From Clostridia bacterium (GTDB lineage: Bacteria; Bacillota; Clostridia; Oscillospirales; Acutalibacteraceae), in NCBI GenBank assembly GCA_017435665.1, contig JAFSEP010000042.1, positions 1-64,000 of the forward strand: a stretch of DNA of 64,000 bases, read 5' to 3'. Positions 51,761 through 59,569 of this stretch are shown here, one piece after another (the first letter of the stretch is position 1; each line of letters opens with the position of its first letter). The notes below the pieces were generated by a model. It made no database searches. It worked only from the letters and a program-made list of their open reading frames with translations, and was not told the DNA's origin. Made by a program: the position numbers and the translations under genes.

Positions 51761-52345
51761 ATGAGCTCAGGCTTTTCTTTCTTTTTTAACAGCATTCTGC
51801 TCGGTGTCGGTCTTGCTATGGATGCGTTTTCAGTTTCTCTCGCCAACGGACTAAACGAACCTAAGATGAAAAAAAGCAGAATGTGCGGTGTTGCAGGCAT
51901 TTTCTCACTCTTTCAGTTTGCTATGCCTATGGCGGGATGGATTTGCGTAGCAACAATAACCCAGTATTTCAAGGCTTTCGAAAAATGCATTCCTTGGATT
52001 GCATTGCTTCTTCTCGGTTACATAGGCGGGAAAATGATATTCGACAGCGTCAGTGGCAATTCTTCGGAGGATGAGGATGAAGCTGTCGGAATTAAGGGGC
52101 TTCTCATTCAGGGCATTGCCACCTCCATTGATGCCCTCTCCGTGGGCTTTACCATTTCCGATTATAATTATTTCGAAGCTCTCCTCGCCTGTCTCCTTAT
52201 CGGTGCGGTGACCTTCCTGATATGCTTCTGCGGACTGCATATAGGCAAAAAAGCAGGAACAAAGCTCGCAGGCAAGGCAGGTATTCTGGGTGGTTCAATA
52301 CTGATTTTTATCGGCTTGGAAATATTTATAACAAATCTGTTCTGA
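51761..52345 (+). CDS. mntP: Manganese efflux pump MntP
   Basis: 194 residues with six membrane segments. The first segment has GVGLAMDAFSVSLANG and the fourth GIATSIDALSVGFTIS, the duplicated metal-site Asp motifs of MntP. Residues in between carry an acidic loop (SSEDEDEA). It exports Mn2+. The preceding Mn2+ riboswitch supports the assignment. The start has TTGGAGG eight bases upstream. Earlier in-frame starts back to 51656 lie inside the riboswitch and are rejected. Confidence 0.95.
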   Translation: MSSGFSFFFNSILLGVGLAMDAFSVSLANGLNEPKMKKSRMCGVAGIFSLFQFAMPMAGWICVATITQYFKAFEKCIPWIALLLLGYIGGKMIFDSVSGNSSEDEDEAVGIKGLLIQGIATSIDALSVGFTISDYNYFEALLACLLIGAVTFLICFCGLHIGKKAGTKLAGKAGILGGSILIFIGLEIFITNLF

Positions 52346-52355
52346 AAATAAAACG

Positions 52356-52389
52356 GCAGGTGAAATCGATGTTTTTCGATTTCACCTGC
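52356..52389. terminator. Bidirectional terminator
   Basis: A perfect 14-bp stem GCAGGTGAAATCGA / TCGATTTCACCTGC between convergent genes. Confidence 0.9.
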
Positions 52390-52395
52390 TTTTAA

Positions 52396-53427
52396 TTAAT
52401 AATACTTTCCTTTGGTTTCTCCGATTGCTCTGAGAAGAGAATCCTCATGTGTTGAAGGAAGGTCACAGTTATAATGCCAAATCATAACACCGCCGAAGCC
52501 GTTATTTATGCAGTAATCTGTCTTCTTCGCAACATCCTCAGGCATATTGAACCAGAAATCCTTACCTGTCTCGTCACAGTGATACCAGCCGTTTTCATCT
52601 ATTCCCTCATAACAGCTGTTATATGCGTACCAATAAGTCGCCATATCCGTCGGTCTTGAATAAAACGGAATACCTACATTAACCTTCTCGGCAGGCATAC
52701 CTCTGAGCCCTAATTTTTCAATAAGCTCAACCGTGCCCTCATATGTTGAGTGTCTTCCATCTGCATCGAGAAAATCATATGTCATAACCTCAAAGGTGTC
52801 GATGGCCTCAACCGCAGCATTGGTGAACTTTATGTTCCAGTCATTACCTGCTACACCGAGAGTATACTTATCTCCCAGCTTCTTATCAAGGGAAACAAGG
52901 AATTTGTTATAGTAATGCCATGCCTTGCGTGAAACAGGATACTCATAGTCGAAGTGTACGCCGTCGAAATCATACTTTTCAAGAACAGCTATAATGTTAT
53001 CCTCTAAAATACCGCTTTCAAAGGCTTTATTATGCTCATCGCTCTGGGATTCCATCTGTTCCTCCCACACATCTGAGTCAATAATACATCCGGGGCCGAT
53101 AAGGTTGAGCGTTACGTGAACATCCCTGTCGCCTATCGCTTCACGAACCTGTGCAAGCACCGTTTCCATCTTATTTTCGTCATACTCCACCTCGCCCTTA
53201 TTGTTAAAGGTGGCACATTCGAAAATAATTGCATCGGTGATAATATCAAAATCCTCAGCATACACTCTGTCGCCCCAATACATGATAGCGTCGCCTCTTA
53301 TGTAGGTCGTTACCCTGAAGTCATCAACCTTCTTCTTACAAGGGACAGTATCAATACCCAAAAAGCCGGATATGACCGTTATAAGTGCAGTAAAGAAGCC
53401 TATCACCCGTTGAATAAATGTAATCAT
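52396..53427 (-). CDS. Glycoside hydrolase family 18 protein
   Basis: 343 residues. An N-terminal hydrophobic segment (about 5-24) exports or anchors it. The barrel motif DGxDxDxE appears as DGVHFDYE (155-162): the acid/base Glu162 and the assisting Asp160 are present, but the first middle Asp is His158. Later barrel strands with VMTYDFLDADG and VGIPFYSRP fit GH18. GH18 enzymes cut beta-1,4 links next to N-acetylglucosamine (chitin, or the core of N-glycans). It lies 15 bases after an N-acetylhexosamine kinase-like gene, pointing to use of amino-sugar glycans. Confidence 0.88.
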   Translation of the reverse strand: MITFIQRVIGFFTALITVISGFLGIDTVPCKKKVDDFRVTTYIRGDAIMYWGDRVYAEDFDIITDAIIFECATFNNKGEVEYDENKMETVLAQVREAIGDRDVHVTLNLIGPGCIIDSDVWEEQMESQSDEHNKAFESGILEDNIIAVLEKYDFDGVHFDYEYPVSRKAWHYYNKFLVSLDKKLGDKYTLGVAGNDWNIKFTNAAVEAIDTFEVMTYDFLDADGRHSTYEGTVELIEKLGLRGMPAEKVNVGIPFYSRPTDMATYWYAYNSCYEGIDENGWYHCDETGKDFWFNMPEDVAKKTDYCINNGFGGVMIWHYNCDLPSTHEDSLLRAIGETKGKYY

Positions 53428-53442
53428 AAAATACCTCCGTCG

Positions 53443-54549
53443 TTAATTTTTATATTTTTCCTTATACTTTCTCACTATTGCGTTCATCTCATCCATATGC
53501 TCCTCCATATCGGCAACAAGCTTGAACTGGCTTCTGGCTCTGACGATATTGTGCTCAGGATAGGTTGTTCTGAAATATACATCGCCTTCAAGATAATCCG
53601 TAAGGAAACGTATACCGCATTCGAATGTCATAATCTTTGCTCCGTATGCGAGATTATCAATTTCAGCATCGCAGAGACTTTCAGCAGTTTCGCTGAGAAA
53701 TCCGTCAACATAGCTTTCGAAAAGTGAAAGGTCAATATTTATCTTTGATAAATCGGCTTCGTCCCCATTGGCAGTATTGGCACCTGAGCGTATACTGTCG
53801 CCGAAATCATAAAGGGAAAGTCCCGGCATAATTGTATCAAGGTCAATAACGCAGATGCTCTTATCTGTGGAAATATCGAAAAGCACGTTATTCAGCTTTG
53901 TGTCGTTATGAGTAACTCTGAGGGGTAATACGCCCTCAGCAATCATATCTGTCAGCCTGTGAGTGTCTGCCTTTCTGTCGGTGACAAAAGCAATTTCCTG
54001 CTCTACCTCCACCCTTCTGCACATCACATCAGCTTCAGCAGCCTTCATTAAGTTATCGTATCTTGCAGGAGTATGGTGAAAATTAACAATTGTTTCGTGA
54101 AGGGTCTCTGCAGGATAATCAGCAAGCAGCTTCATAAATCTGCCGAAGGTCGAGCCGGCGCTTCTGAATGCCTCACCGTTCTTTGGTTTATCATATGTAA
54201 GTGCATCGTCAACGTAAATATACATACGCCAGGCACCGCTGTTTTCATCACGGAAATAGTATTCACCACTGTTGCAGGGAAGGAAATTTAAAGTTTCTCT
54301 CTTATAGTCCCCTCCTGCTGCTTTGATTTTTTCCGACAGATGCTTTGTAACACCCACGATGTTTTCCATTAAATCATCAGGATTTTTAAACACAAAGGTG
54401 TTTATTTTCTGAAGTATATATTTTTCCCCTGCATCTGTTTCAACAAGATATGTTGCATTAATAAGACCTGCAGTAATCTGATTTACACTTATTATGTTTC
54501 CGCCCCTGCCAAAAGCTGCAAAGGCTGCTGCAATTTCTTTTGCCGGCAT
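53443..54549 (-). CDS. NahK-like N-acetylhexosamine kinase (APH fold)
   Basis: 368 residues. An aminoglycoside-phosphotransferase-fold kinase close to the N-acetylhexosamine 1-kinase group: ITAGLINATYLVET and YILQKINTFVF in the N-lobe, the catalytic loop THNDTKLNNVLFD (Asp as base) and the metal-binding VIDLDTIMPGLSLYDFGDSI. The group phosphorylates GlcNAc/GalNAc at O1 in salvage of host glycans. The exact sugar cannot be read. The GH18 gene follows 15 bases downstream on the minus strand. Ribosome site AAAGGAAACGG. Confidence 0.85.
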   Translation of the reverse strand: MPAKEIAAAFAAFGRGGNIISVNQITAGLINATYLVETDAGEKYILQKINTFVFKNPDDLMENIVGVTKHLSEKIKAAGGDYKRETLNFLPCNSGEYYFRDENSGAWRMYIYVDDALTYDKPKNGEAFRSAGSTFGRFMKLLADYPAETLHETIVNFHHTPARYDNLMKAAEADVMCRRVEVEQEIAFVTDRKADTHRLTDMIAEGVLPLRVTHNDTKLNNVLFDISTDKSICVIDLDTIMPGLSLYDFGDSIRSGANTANGDEADLSKINIDLSLFESYVDGFLSETAESLCDAEIDNLAYGAKIMTFECGIRFLTDYLEGDVYFRTTYPEHNIVRARSQFKLVADMEEHMDEMNAIVRKYKEKYKN

Positions 54550-54644
54550 AATTCCGTTTCCTTTTTTACTTGTATAGCTGTAAACGATTATACACTATTG
54601 TCACAATAAAATCAAGACAGTAATAAAAGTGTTTAAAAGCAAGA

Positions 54645-54671
54645 AAAAACCGAACCTTTCGGTCCGGTTTT
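54645..54671. terminator. Hairpin between kinase operon and mobile remnant
   Basis: A short palindromic hairpin AAAACCGAACC / GGTCCGGTTTT with a 4-5 nt loop and flanking A and T runs. Confidence 0.6.
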
Positions 54672-54788
54672 GGTGCGGGTGCTCATAAGGGATTTACTAA
54701 ATACAAGTAAAAACCGGCACAGACATTATATATTCAGCAGCCCAAGTCATATTTGAGTTAAAAACAGTGTGCCACGGAGGAATACATA

Positions 54789-55055
54789 ATGTCAAATATA
54801 ATTGAAGAATTATTCTACGGAAACCTTGAGCCACAAGAGCTCACCACAGAAATAACACCCAGACTCAAAAAGAAGCTAAATGAACTTGTAAAGAAAGAGG
54901 AAGAACTGGCAGCAAAACTGCCTGACGAAGAAAAAGAGATGTTTGCAAATTATGTGAGCGCATATAATGAGTTTTCAAGTATAAGCATTTCTGACGGCTT
55001 TGTTTCAGGCTTCAGGTTCGGTGCGAGATTTGCATATGATACTTTTGTAAAATAA
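54789..55055 (+). CDS. DUF6809-like small protein
   Basis: 88 residues, helical. It starts IIEELFYGNLEPQE, has a Lys-rich helix (RLKKKLNELVKKEEELAAKL) and ends with GFVSGFRFGARFAYDTF. This pattern is the DUF6809 type found in Firmicutes mobile elements and near TnpV genes. Function unknown. Ribosome site GGAGG. It heads a three-gene set with the 52-residue protein and TnpV, all reading the same way. Confidence 0.8.
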   Translation: MSNIIEELFYGNLEPQELTTEITPRLKKKLNELVKKEEELAAKLPDEEKEMFANYVSAYNEFSSISISDGFVSGFRFGARFAYDTFVK

Positions 55056-55128
55056 TAATCTCACACATTCGACAAAAGTCGAGCCTCCTTGTACAATGTA
55101 ATTACAAAATACAAGGAGGTAAAATCTT

Positions 55129-55287
55129 ATGTTCAGAAAGAAAATCAAAATTAAACTTGACAGCTTTGAATGCAATTTACTTATCAACGGAATGAAAGAG
55201 TTTCGCAATATGCTTTTGGCGGAGGATTTACCCACCGAGGATGTTGACGAATTACTTTTAAAGCTCATTGATGTATATGAAAAATAA
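55129..55287 (+). CDS. 52-residue mobile-element protein
   Basis: A short gene below usual length filters: ATG with AAGGAGG nine bases upstream and stop TAA just before the ribosome site of tnpV. It has a basic start (FRKKIKIKLDSFE) and a helical acidic end (LPTEDVDELLLKLIDVYE). Small proteins with this beginning are common next to TnpV and in clostridial transposons. Function unknown. Confidence 0.75.
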   Translation: MFRKKIKIKLDSFECNLLINGMKEFRNMLLAEDLPTEDVDELLLKLIDVYEK

Positions 55288-55300
55288 GGAGGACAGAACT

Positions 55301-55666
55301 ATGGAAAACAAAACAAAGATAACTTATCGACAGGTTGGCGACTTTAAAATTCAGAATATTATCCTGCCACCTGAACAAGCGAATATAATCATTGGCAAAT
55401 GGGGAATGATGCACAAAGTTTACCTTGAACATAACAAACGAGGTTTATTTATGCTAATGGTAACCAAATGTACACTTTGGCCTTATCTTGCAGATATTGA
55501 CCGTCAGGCAAATGAAATGTACGATTTGCTGATTGAGCAAATGAAAGAAAAAGAAGGTGTAACCGAAAAATTGAAAGAGAAAAACCAATTTGAGTGGGTG
55601 CAGAGGATGGGCGATATTCAACAACGAGCAAGAGAGATTGTGTGTAATGATTTGATTTATGTATAA
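55301..55666 (+). CDS. TnpV family transposon-encoded protein
   Basis: 121 residues from the ATG with AAGGAGG upstream. Matches TnpV: ITYRQVGDFKIQNIILP, IGKWGMMHKVYLEHNKR, LADIDRQANEMYDLLIEQM, EGVTEKLKEKNQFEWVQRMG and AREIVCNDLIY. TnpV is carried by Tn916/Tn4451-type and other clostridial elements, and its role is unclear. No transposase or recombinase is left in the area, so this is a remnant. Confidence 0.9.
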   Translation: MENKTKITYRQVGDFKIQNIILPPEQANIIIGKWGMMHKVYLEHNKRGLFMLMVTKCTLWPYLADIDRQANEMYDLLIEQMKEKEGVTEKLKEKNQFEWVQRMGDIQQRAREIVCNDLIYV

Positions 55667-55672
55667 AAAATG

Positions 55673-55699
55673 GGTGCAGTAGACTGAATATACTGCACT
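55673..55699 (+). terminator. tnpV terminator
   Basis: GTGCAGTA / TACTGCAC stem with a 9-nt loop and a T-rich tail. The next 230 bases up to 55931 are AT-rich and show no gene. Confidence 0.7.
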
Positions 55700-55931
55700 C
55701 ATTCTTTGTATTTGGTTTCTTTTTGTCGTATGAGTTTTATCTGATATTCAAATAAAATACATATCTTTAAATTTTATAAAGCTTTAAAGAGGATTTTATT
55801 GCCTCTTTGATTTGCTGTGTGTTCGTTTTTGCAAAACTTGTATTTTTCCATAATTTAACATTTCAATGTTAGGTTTGACTTATGAAGTGAGGGCTGTCTC
55901 ACTTTCGTGCAACAGCCCCATCTGTTATATA

Positions 55932-56477
55932 TTACAAAATTTCCTCGTTATAAACCGCTCTTTCACCACCGATAAATTTAGGACGGGTGCGAGCAGCAAC
56001 AACAGGTGCCTCACCAATTTTATTGTTTTCTAATCTTAAAGGAACAGCAACTTTTTTTAGGTGCATTCCAATTAGAGTCAATCCGATATCAAGACCGGCA
56101 TCTGCCTTTATCTCCTCAAGTACAACAGGGTTATCAAAGCTTCTGTATGCGTGAGTTGCAAGTGAGCCTCCTGCTTTAGGTTGAGGAACTACATTGACAG
56201 ACTCTGAGAAGGGTGCAGCTTTTTGCTCTGTAACAATGGCACGATTCAAGTGCTCACAGCACTGGACTGCAAGGAAGACACCTTTGCTTTTCGTGTAATC
56301 GTAAAGCGCCTTAAAAATTTCTCCTGCAATTTCAAAATTAGAATTTGTTCCTATTACAGAGCCGACAACCTCACTTGTTGAACAGCCTATAACAACGGTG
56401 TTACCTTCTTTCAATTTTGCTTTTTCACAAAGCTCTTTAATTGCTGCTGTCGTTTGTTTGTATATTAATTTTTCCAT
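55932..56477 (-). CDS. UPF0340 (YwlG-like) protein
   Basis: 181 residues. The family phrases are GNTVVIGCSTSEVVGSVIGTNS (start, a nucleotide- or cofactor-like loop), VQCCEHLNRAIV, KAGGSLATHAYRSF, GLTLIGMHLKKVAVPLR and ARTRPKFIGGERAVYNE at the end. The family has no firmly established function to my knowledge. It lies 10 bases after an ECF S-component gene, so it may act on the imported vitamin or nucleobase, which is inference. Confidence 0.9.
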   Translation of the reverse strand: MEKLIYKQTTAAIKELCEKAKLKEGNTVVIGCSTSEVVGSVIGTNSNFEIAGEIFKALYDYTKSKGVFLAVQCCEHLNRAIVTEQKAAPFSESVNVVPQPKAGGSLATHAYRSFDNPVVLEEIKADAGLDIGLTLIGMHLKKVAVPLRLENNKIGEAPVVAARTRPKFIGGERAVYNEEIL

Positions 56478-56487
56478 ATCAATATCC

Positions 56488-56991
56488 TCATTTCAATGTT
56501 ATTTTGCTTCTCTCGAAAATTTTTATGAGCATAACTCCGATGATTATTCCCGCAACGCCTTGAATACTGTTGGCAGGTATGTTTACCGCCGATGGACCGA
56601 ATCCATACATAAAGCCTTCAAATATATAATAACCGAGAACCATTATAATCTCTGCAACGATACCGCTTGTAATTCTGCAGACAATATTTCCGAATTTTTT
56701 ATTAAGTAGCTTAAAACTGTAAAAGGCAATGATAGCCATAAGCCCCTTTATAATAAAAGTAACAGGTGCATAGACAAGGTATCCCGAAAATAAATCTGCT
56801 AACGCTGAACCGATGCCTGCTGCCAAAAATGCGTATGCAGGTGAAAGCATCCAACCGGATAACAATACAACACAATCACCGAGATTTATGTAGCCTTTAA
56901 GCGGTGAAGGGATTTTGATGATCATTGTTGCAACACATACCAATGCAGCAACAAGTGAGGCGATGGCTAATTGTTTTGTTTTGGTATTCAT
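56488..56991 (-). CDS. ECF transporter S component
   Basis: 167 residues with five to six membrane segments. The start AIASLVAALVCVATMIIKIP and the loop LGDCVVLLSGWMLSPAYAFLAAGIGSALADLFSGY (read in parts) are typical of the S component group that captures vitamins for the shared ECF energising module. The exact vitamin cannot be read. The energising genes are not in this window, so it probably uses a shared module. Ribosome site AAAGGAG. Confidence 0.9.
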   Translation of the reverse strand: MNTKTKQLAIASLVAALVCVATMIIKIPSPLKGYINLGDCVVLLSGWMLSPAYAFLAAGIGSALADLFSGYLVYAPVTFIIKGLMAIIAFYSFKLLNKKFGNIVCRITSGIVAEIIMVLGYYIFEGFMYGFGPSAVNIPANSIQGVAGIIIGVMLIKIFERSKITLK

Positions 56992-57070
56992 TTTTGATTA
57001 CTCCTTTGTTTTATGATATGACATAAGTGTACATTTAATCTGACCATATAACAATAGCCAAAACAAAACA

Positions 57071-57101
57071 TTCCGATATAGTCAGATTGACTATATCGGA
57101 A
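57071..57101 (-). terminator. Terminator of VTT/GT8 operon
   Basis: A 13-14 bp palindromic stem TTCCGATATAGTC / GACTATATCGGAA with a 5-nt loop, followed on the minus strand by TGTTTTGTTTTG. Confidence 0.85.
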
Positions 57102-57121
57102 TAAAAATAAATATACTGATA

Positions 57122-57853
57122 TCAAAATGAACATTGATTTTTATGGATATTATTTGTTTCATATCGTGAATATAGTTTTATTCCGATAAGCCCCACGATT
57201 ATAGTGCTGATAAAAACAACGGCAGACAGTATGTAGTTTTTTTCACCAAGAGCAGTTCCGCAGACTGTTGATGTGATAATTGAAGGTATACGAGCAATTC
57301 CTGTAAGAATAAGAAATTTCCAAATATTATAATCGGTAATTCCGATAAGGTATGTTATAACATCCTTAGGTGTTCCGGGGATTAAATAGATTATAAAAAG
57401 AGAGGCAGAAAGCTTTTCTTTATTTTGAAGAAAACTTAGAGAGTTAATTTTTTCTTCGCTGACAAAAAGATTTACGGCCTTGTTACCGAAAATTTTTGTA
57501 ATTGCAATTATAAATAATGAACCGATTTCTGTACCGAGCATACAATAGAAAAGTCCGCCCCACATTCCGAAAGCATATCCCGAACCGATTTCCAAGGGCT
57601 CGGCAGGGATGATTTTTATTACAGTCTGAAAGGCTCTGATTCCTACAAAAATTACTTTTCCGAGATTACCGTAAGAATCAATCCAACCCTTAAAGTGTTT
57701 GGTATCACTGATGAAATCAAGCATTTGGGGGCCAAATTTTATGTAGCAAAATACAAAAGAAAAAATAAAAATACTGCTTGTAGCAATTACTCCTATTTGT
57801 TGAGCTCTTTCTTGTTTATTGTGACTGAGTATTTTTATGTTTTTTAAATTCAT
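57122..57853 (-). CDS. TVP38/TMEM64 (VTT-domain) membrane protein
   Basis: 243 residues with about six membrane segments. The VTT/SNARE-associated domain motif is visible as IPAEPLEIGSGYAFG, with GTEIGSLFIIAITKIFG, then the re-entrant IYLIPGTPKDVITYLIG and ARIPSIITSTVCG. Members of the DedA/VTT group act in lipid scrambling or membrane homeostasis. It overlaps in function with the GT8 upstream only by position (12-base gap). It begins with a basic cytoplasmic tail. Confidence 0.9.
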   Translation of the reverse strand: MNLKNIKILSHNKQERAQQIGVIATSSIFIFSFVFCYIKFGPQMLDFISDTKHFKGWIDSYGNLGKVIFVGIRAFQTVIKIIPAEPLEIGSGYAFGMWGGLFYCMLGTEIGSLFIIAITKIFGNKAVNLFVSEEKINSLSFLQNKEKLSASLFIIYLIPGTPKDVITYLIGITDYNIWKFLILTGIARIPSIITSTVCGTALGEKNYILSAVVFISTIIVGLIGIKLYSRYETNNIHKNQCSF

Positions 57854-57865
57854 ATTATCATACCT

Positions 57866-58681
57866 TTAGGAAGCAACCATTATTTCCGGCAAATGTGTGT
57901 CTCTGAATCTGAACCACAAATATGCCAGCTTGCCTCTATAACCTTTCTTCCAAGGCTTTCGTTTGCCGTTATAATGAATAATAACGGCATTTTCTTCAAT
58001 CCATTGAATACCTTTTACTTTGTGAGGGTTGTAGATTATAGTTTTTTCGTCAAGGTTGTAAAGGCATTCATCAATAGGAATCATATCGTTTCCAAACATT
58101 CCGTTAAGTACATCTTGATCGGCAAGGAACAACCACCGTTGATGTTTCTTTACATAATCAAATATCATTTGACCGCTAACTGTTTTACGCATTTTTTCAA
58201 GATTAACCATCATAACTCCGGCGTTAAAATATCGTGACTCTTTTCCGGTTTTGAAGCGTAAATGCTTAATATCTTCAATGAAAAGTTTGGTGTGTCCTGC
58301 GGCCGCAATTGTTTTACCTTTGAAATCTATGTTGTAAAGAGGAGAAAGATCCCGCAAAACAATTGTATCGGGGTCAATGTAAAGAATTCTGTCAACATCT
58401 TCGGGCAGGTAGTCCATCATAAGTAACCTGTAGTATGTTTCCTTTGTGATTCGCTTCGGGACCGGAGCGTCTTCTAATATTTCAGGCGAAATCTTAATGG
58501 GATGAATTTTTGTGCGAATCGGATCAACAGATTTTTTAATATTGCAAAAATCATTTTCTGTCAGTGAGCAATGAGCAACATATATATCAAAAGCATTATT
58601 GATATTAGTTATCATTATCAATTTCGAAAGCACTGTTAACGGAAAAACATAGTTACTGTCCAAAGTTACAAGAATATTCAT
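57866..58681 (-). CDS. Glycosyltransferase family 8 protein
   Basis: 271 residues. NILVTLDSNYVFPLTVLSKLI at the start, then YYRLLMMDYLPEDVDRILYIDPDTIVLRD with the DxD metal motif (DPD), YFNAGVMMVNLEKMR, FLADQDVLNGMF and the final IHYNGKRKPWKKGY are all GT8 features. It transfers a hexose from a nucleotide sugar, probably onto a surface glycan or glycolipid. Ribosome site GAGGAGG. First gene of a pair with the VTT protein. The gap upstream (58682-58877) shows nothing. Confidence 0.92.
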   Translation of the reverse strand: MNILVTLDSNYVFPLTVLSKLIMITNINNAFDIYVAHCSLTENDFCNIKKSVDPIRTKIHPIKISPEILEDAPVPKRITKETYYRLLMMDYLPEDVDRILYIDPDTIVLRDLSPLYNIDFKGKTIAAAGHTKLFIEDIKHLRFKTGKESRYFNAGVMMVNLEKMRKTVSGQMIFDYVKKHQRWLFLADQDVLNGMFGNDMIPIDECLYNLDEKTIIYNPHKVKGIQWIEENAVIIHYNGKRKPWKKGYRGKLAYLWFRFRDTHLPEIMVAS

Positions 58682-58877
58682 ATAATTACCTCCTCAAGTA
58701 CTTTGCTTAACAGCATTTTCTGTTTTTAGGAAATAATAAATTTAATTTAAACATAAGTCAACCAGCTTCAAATAATTGTAAGAATAATTTAATTTAAGTA
58801 TAATGATCAGATATATTTTCTTACAAAAAACCGACAAAATTGTAATATTAAATAGTCCTGTTTTAATCACATTCCAT

Positions 58878-59552
58878 TTATTCTGTCGCTTTGTAAAGCA
58901 TACAGGGTCTTCCGCCTGTTTCATAGTTTATTTCACCCTGAGCTTTACCTGATTCGACAAGGTAGTTCATATATCTTCTGACTGTTACGGCGGTAATTCC
59001 CGTCTTTTCGGCTATTTCATCACCGGTCAGCCATTTGTTTTTGTTTTCTTTCAAATGATCAGAAATAATTGAAAGTGTCTTTTCCTGTATTCCCTTCGGA
59101 TGCAGGTCTTCACTTTTTTTACGGGATGAATCAATAATAAAATCAATACTTTTTTGATTCAGCGTGTCAAGTTCACTTAGTGCCTTTTGTTGTGTTATAT
59201 ACTTCTGAAGTGCCGTTTGAAATCTGTCAAAGGTAAACGGCTTAACGAGATAATCAACTATGCCCAGGTGAAGAGCTTCTTCAAGCGAGTCACGGTCATT
59301 GGCGGCAGTTACCATAATCACATCGGCTGAAATCTGTTTCTTTCTTATCTGACGTAAGGTTTCAAATCCGTCAAGCTTCGGCATATATACATCCATTATG
59401 ATAAGGTCAACGCTGTTTGTTTCCAAAAATTCAAGAGCAGAAAGACCGTCTTTGCATTTGCCGCAAACTGAAAAGTTTTTGTTTTTCATTACATACTGCT
59501 CGTTTATCATGGCAACCATTGGGTCATCTTCAACTATAAGTACCTTATACAT
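58878..59552 (-). CDS. CitB/DcuR-type response regulator
   Basis: 224 residues. Receiver domain with the acidic pair E8-D9-D10, phosphoacceptor D54 (LIIMDVYMP) and K104 (DYLVKPF). A linker leads to a C-terminal winged HTH (EKTLSIISDHLKENKNKWLTGDEIAEKTGITAVTVRRYMNYL, read in parts). This is the usual build of regulators that pair with CitA/DcuS-type kinases and control uptake of di- and tricarboxylates. The kinase gene lies upstream with an 17-base gap. The target is not stated by the sequence. The divergent PQ-loop operon is a candidate. Confidence 0.93.
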   Translation of the reverse strand: MYKVLIVEDDPMVAMINEQYVMKNKNFSVCGKCKDGLSALEFLETNSVDLIIMDVYMPKLDGFETLRQIRKKQISADVIMVTAANDRDSLEEALHLGIVDYLVKPFTFDRFQTALQKYITQQKALSELDTLNQKSIDFIIDSSRKKSEDLHPKGIQEKTLSIISDHLKENKNKWLTGDEIAEKTGITAVTVRRYMNYLVESGKAQGEINYETGGRPCMLYKATE

Positions 59553-59569
59553 TTTTGCAGCTCCTTTTT

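Noticed and set aside
58742-58924. 60-codon minus-strand frame after the response regulator
   Set aside because: It overlaps the regulator end in another frame and has no ribosome site.
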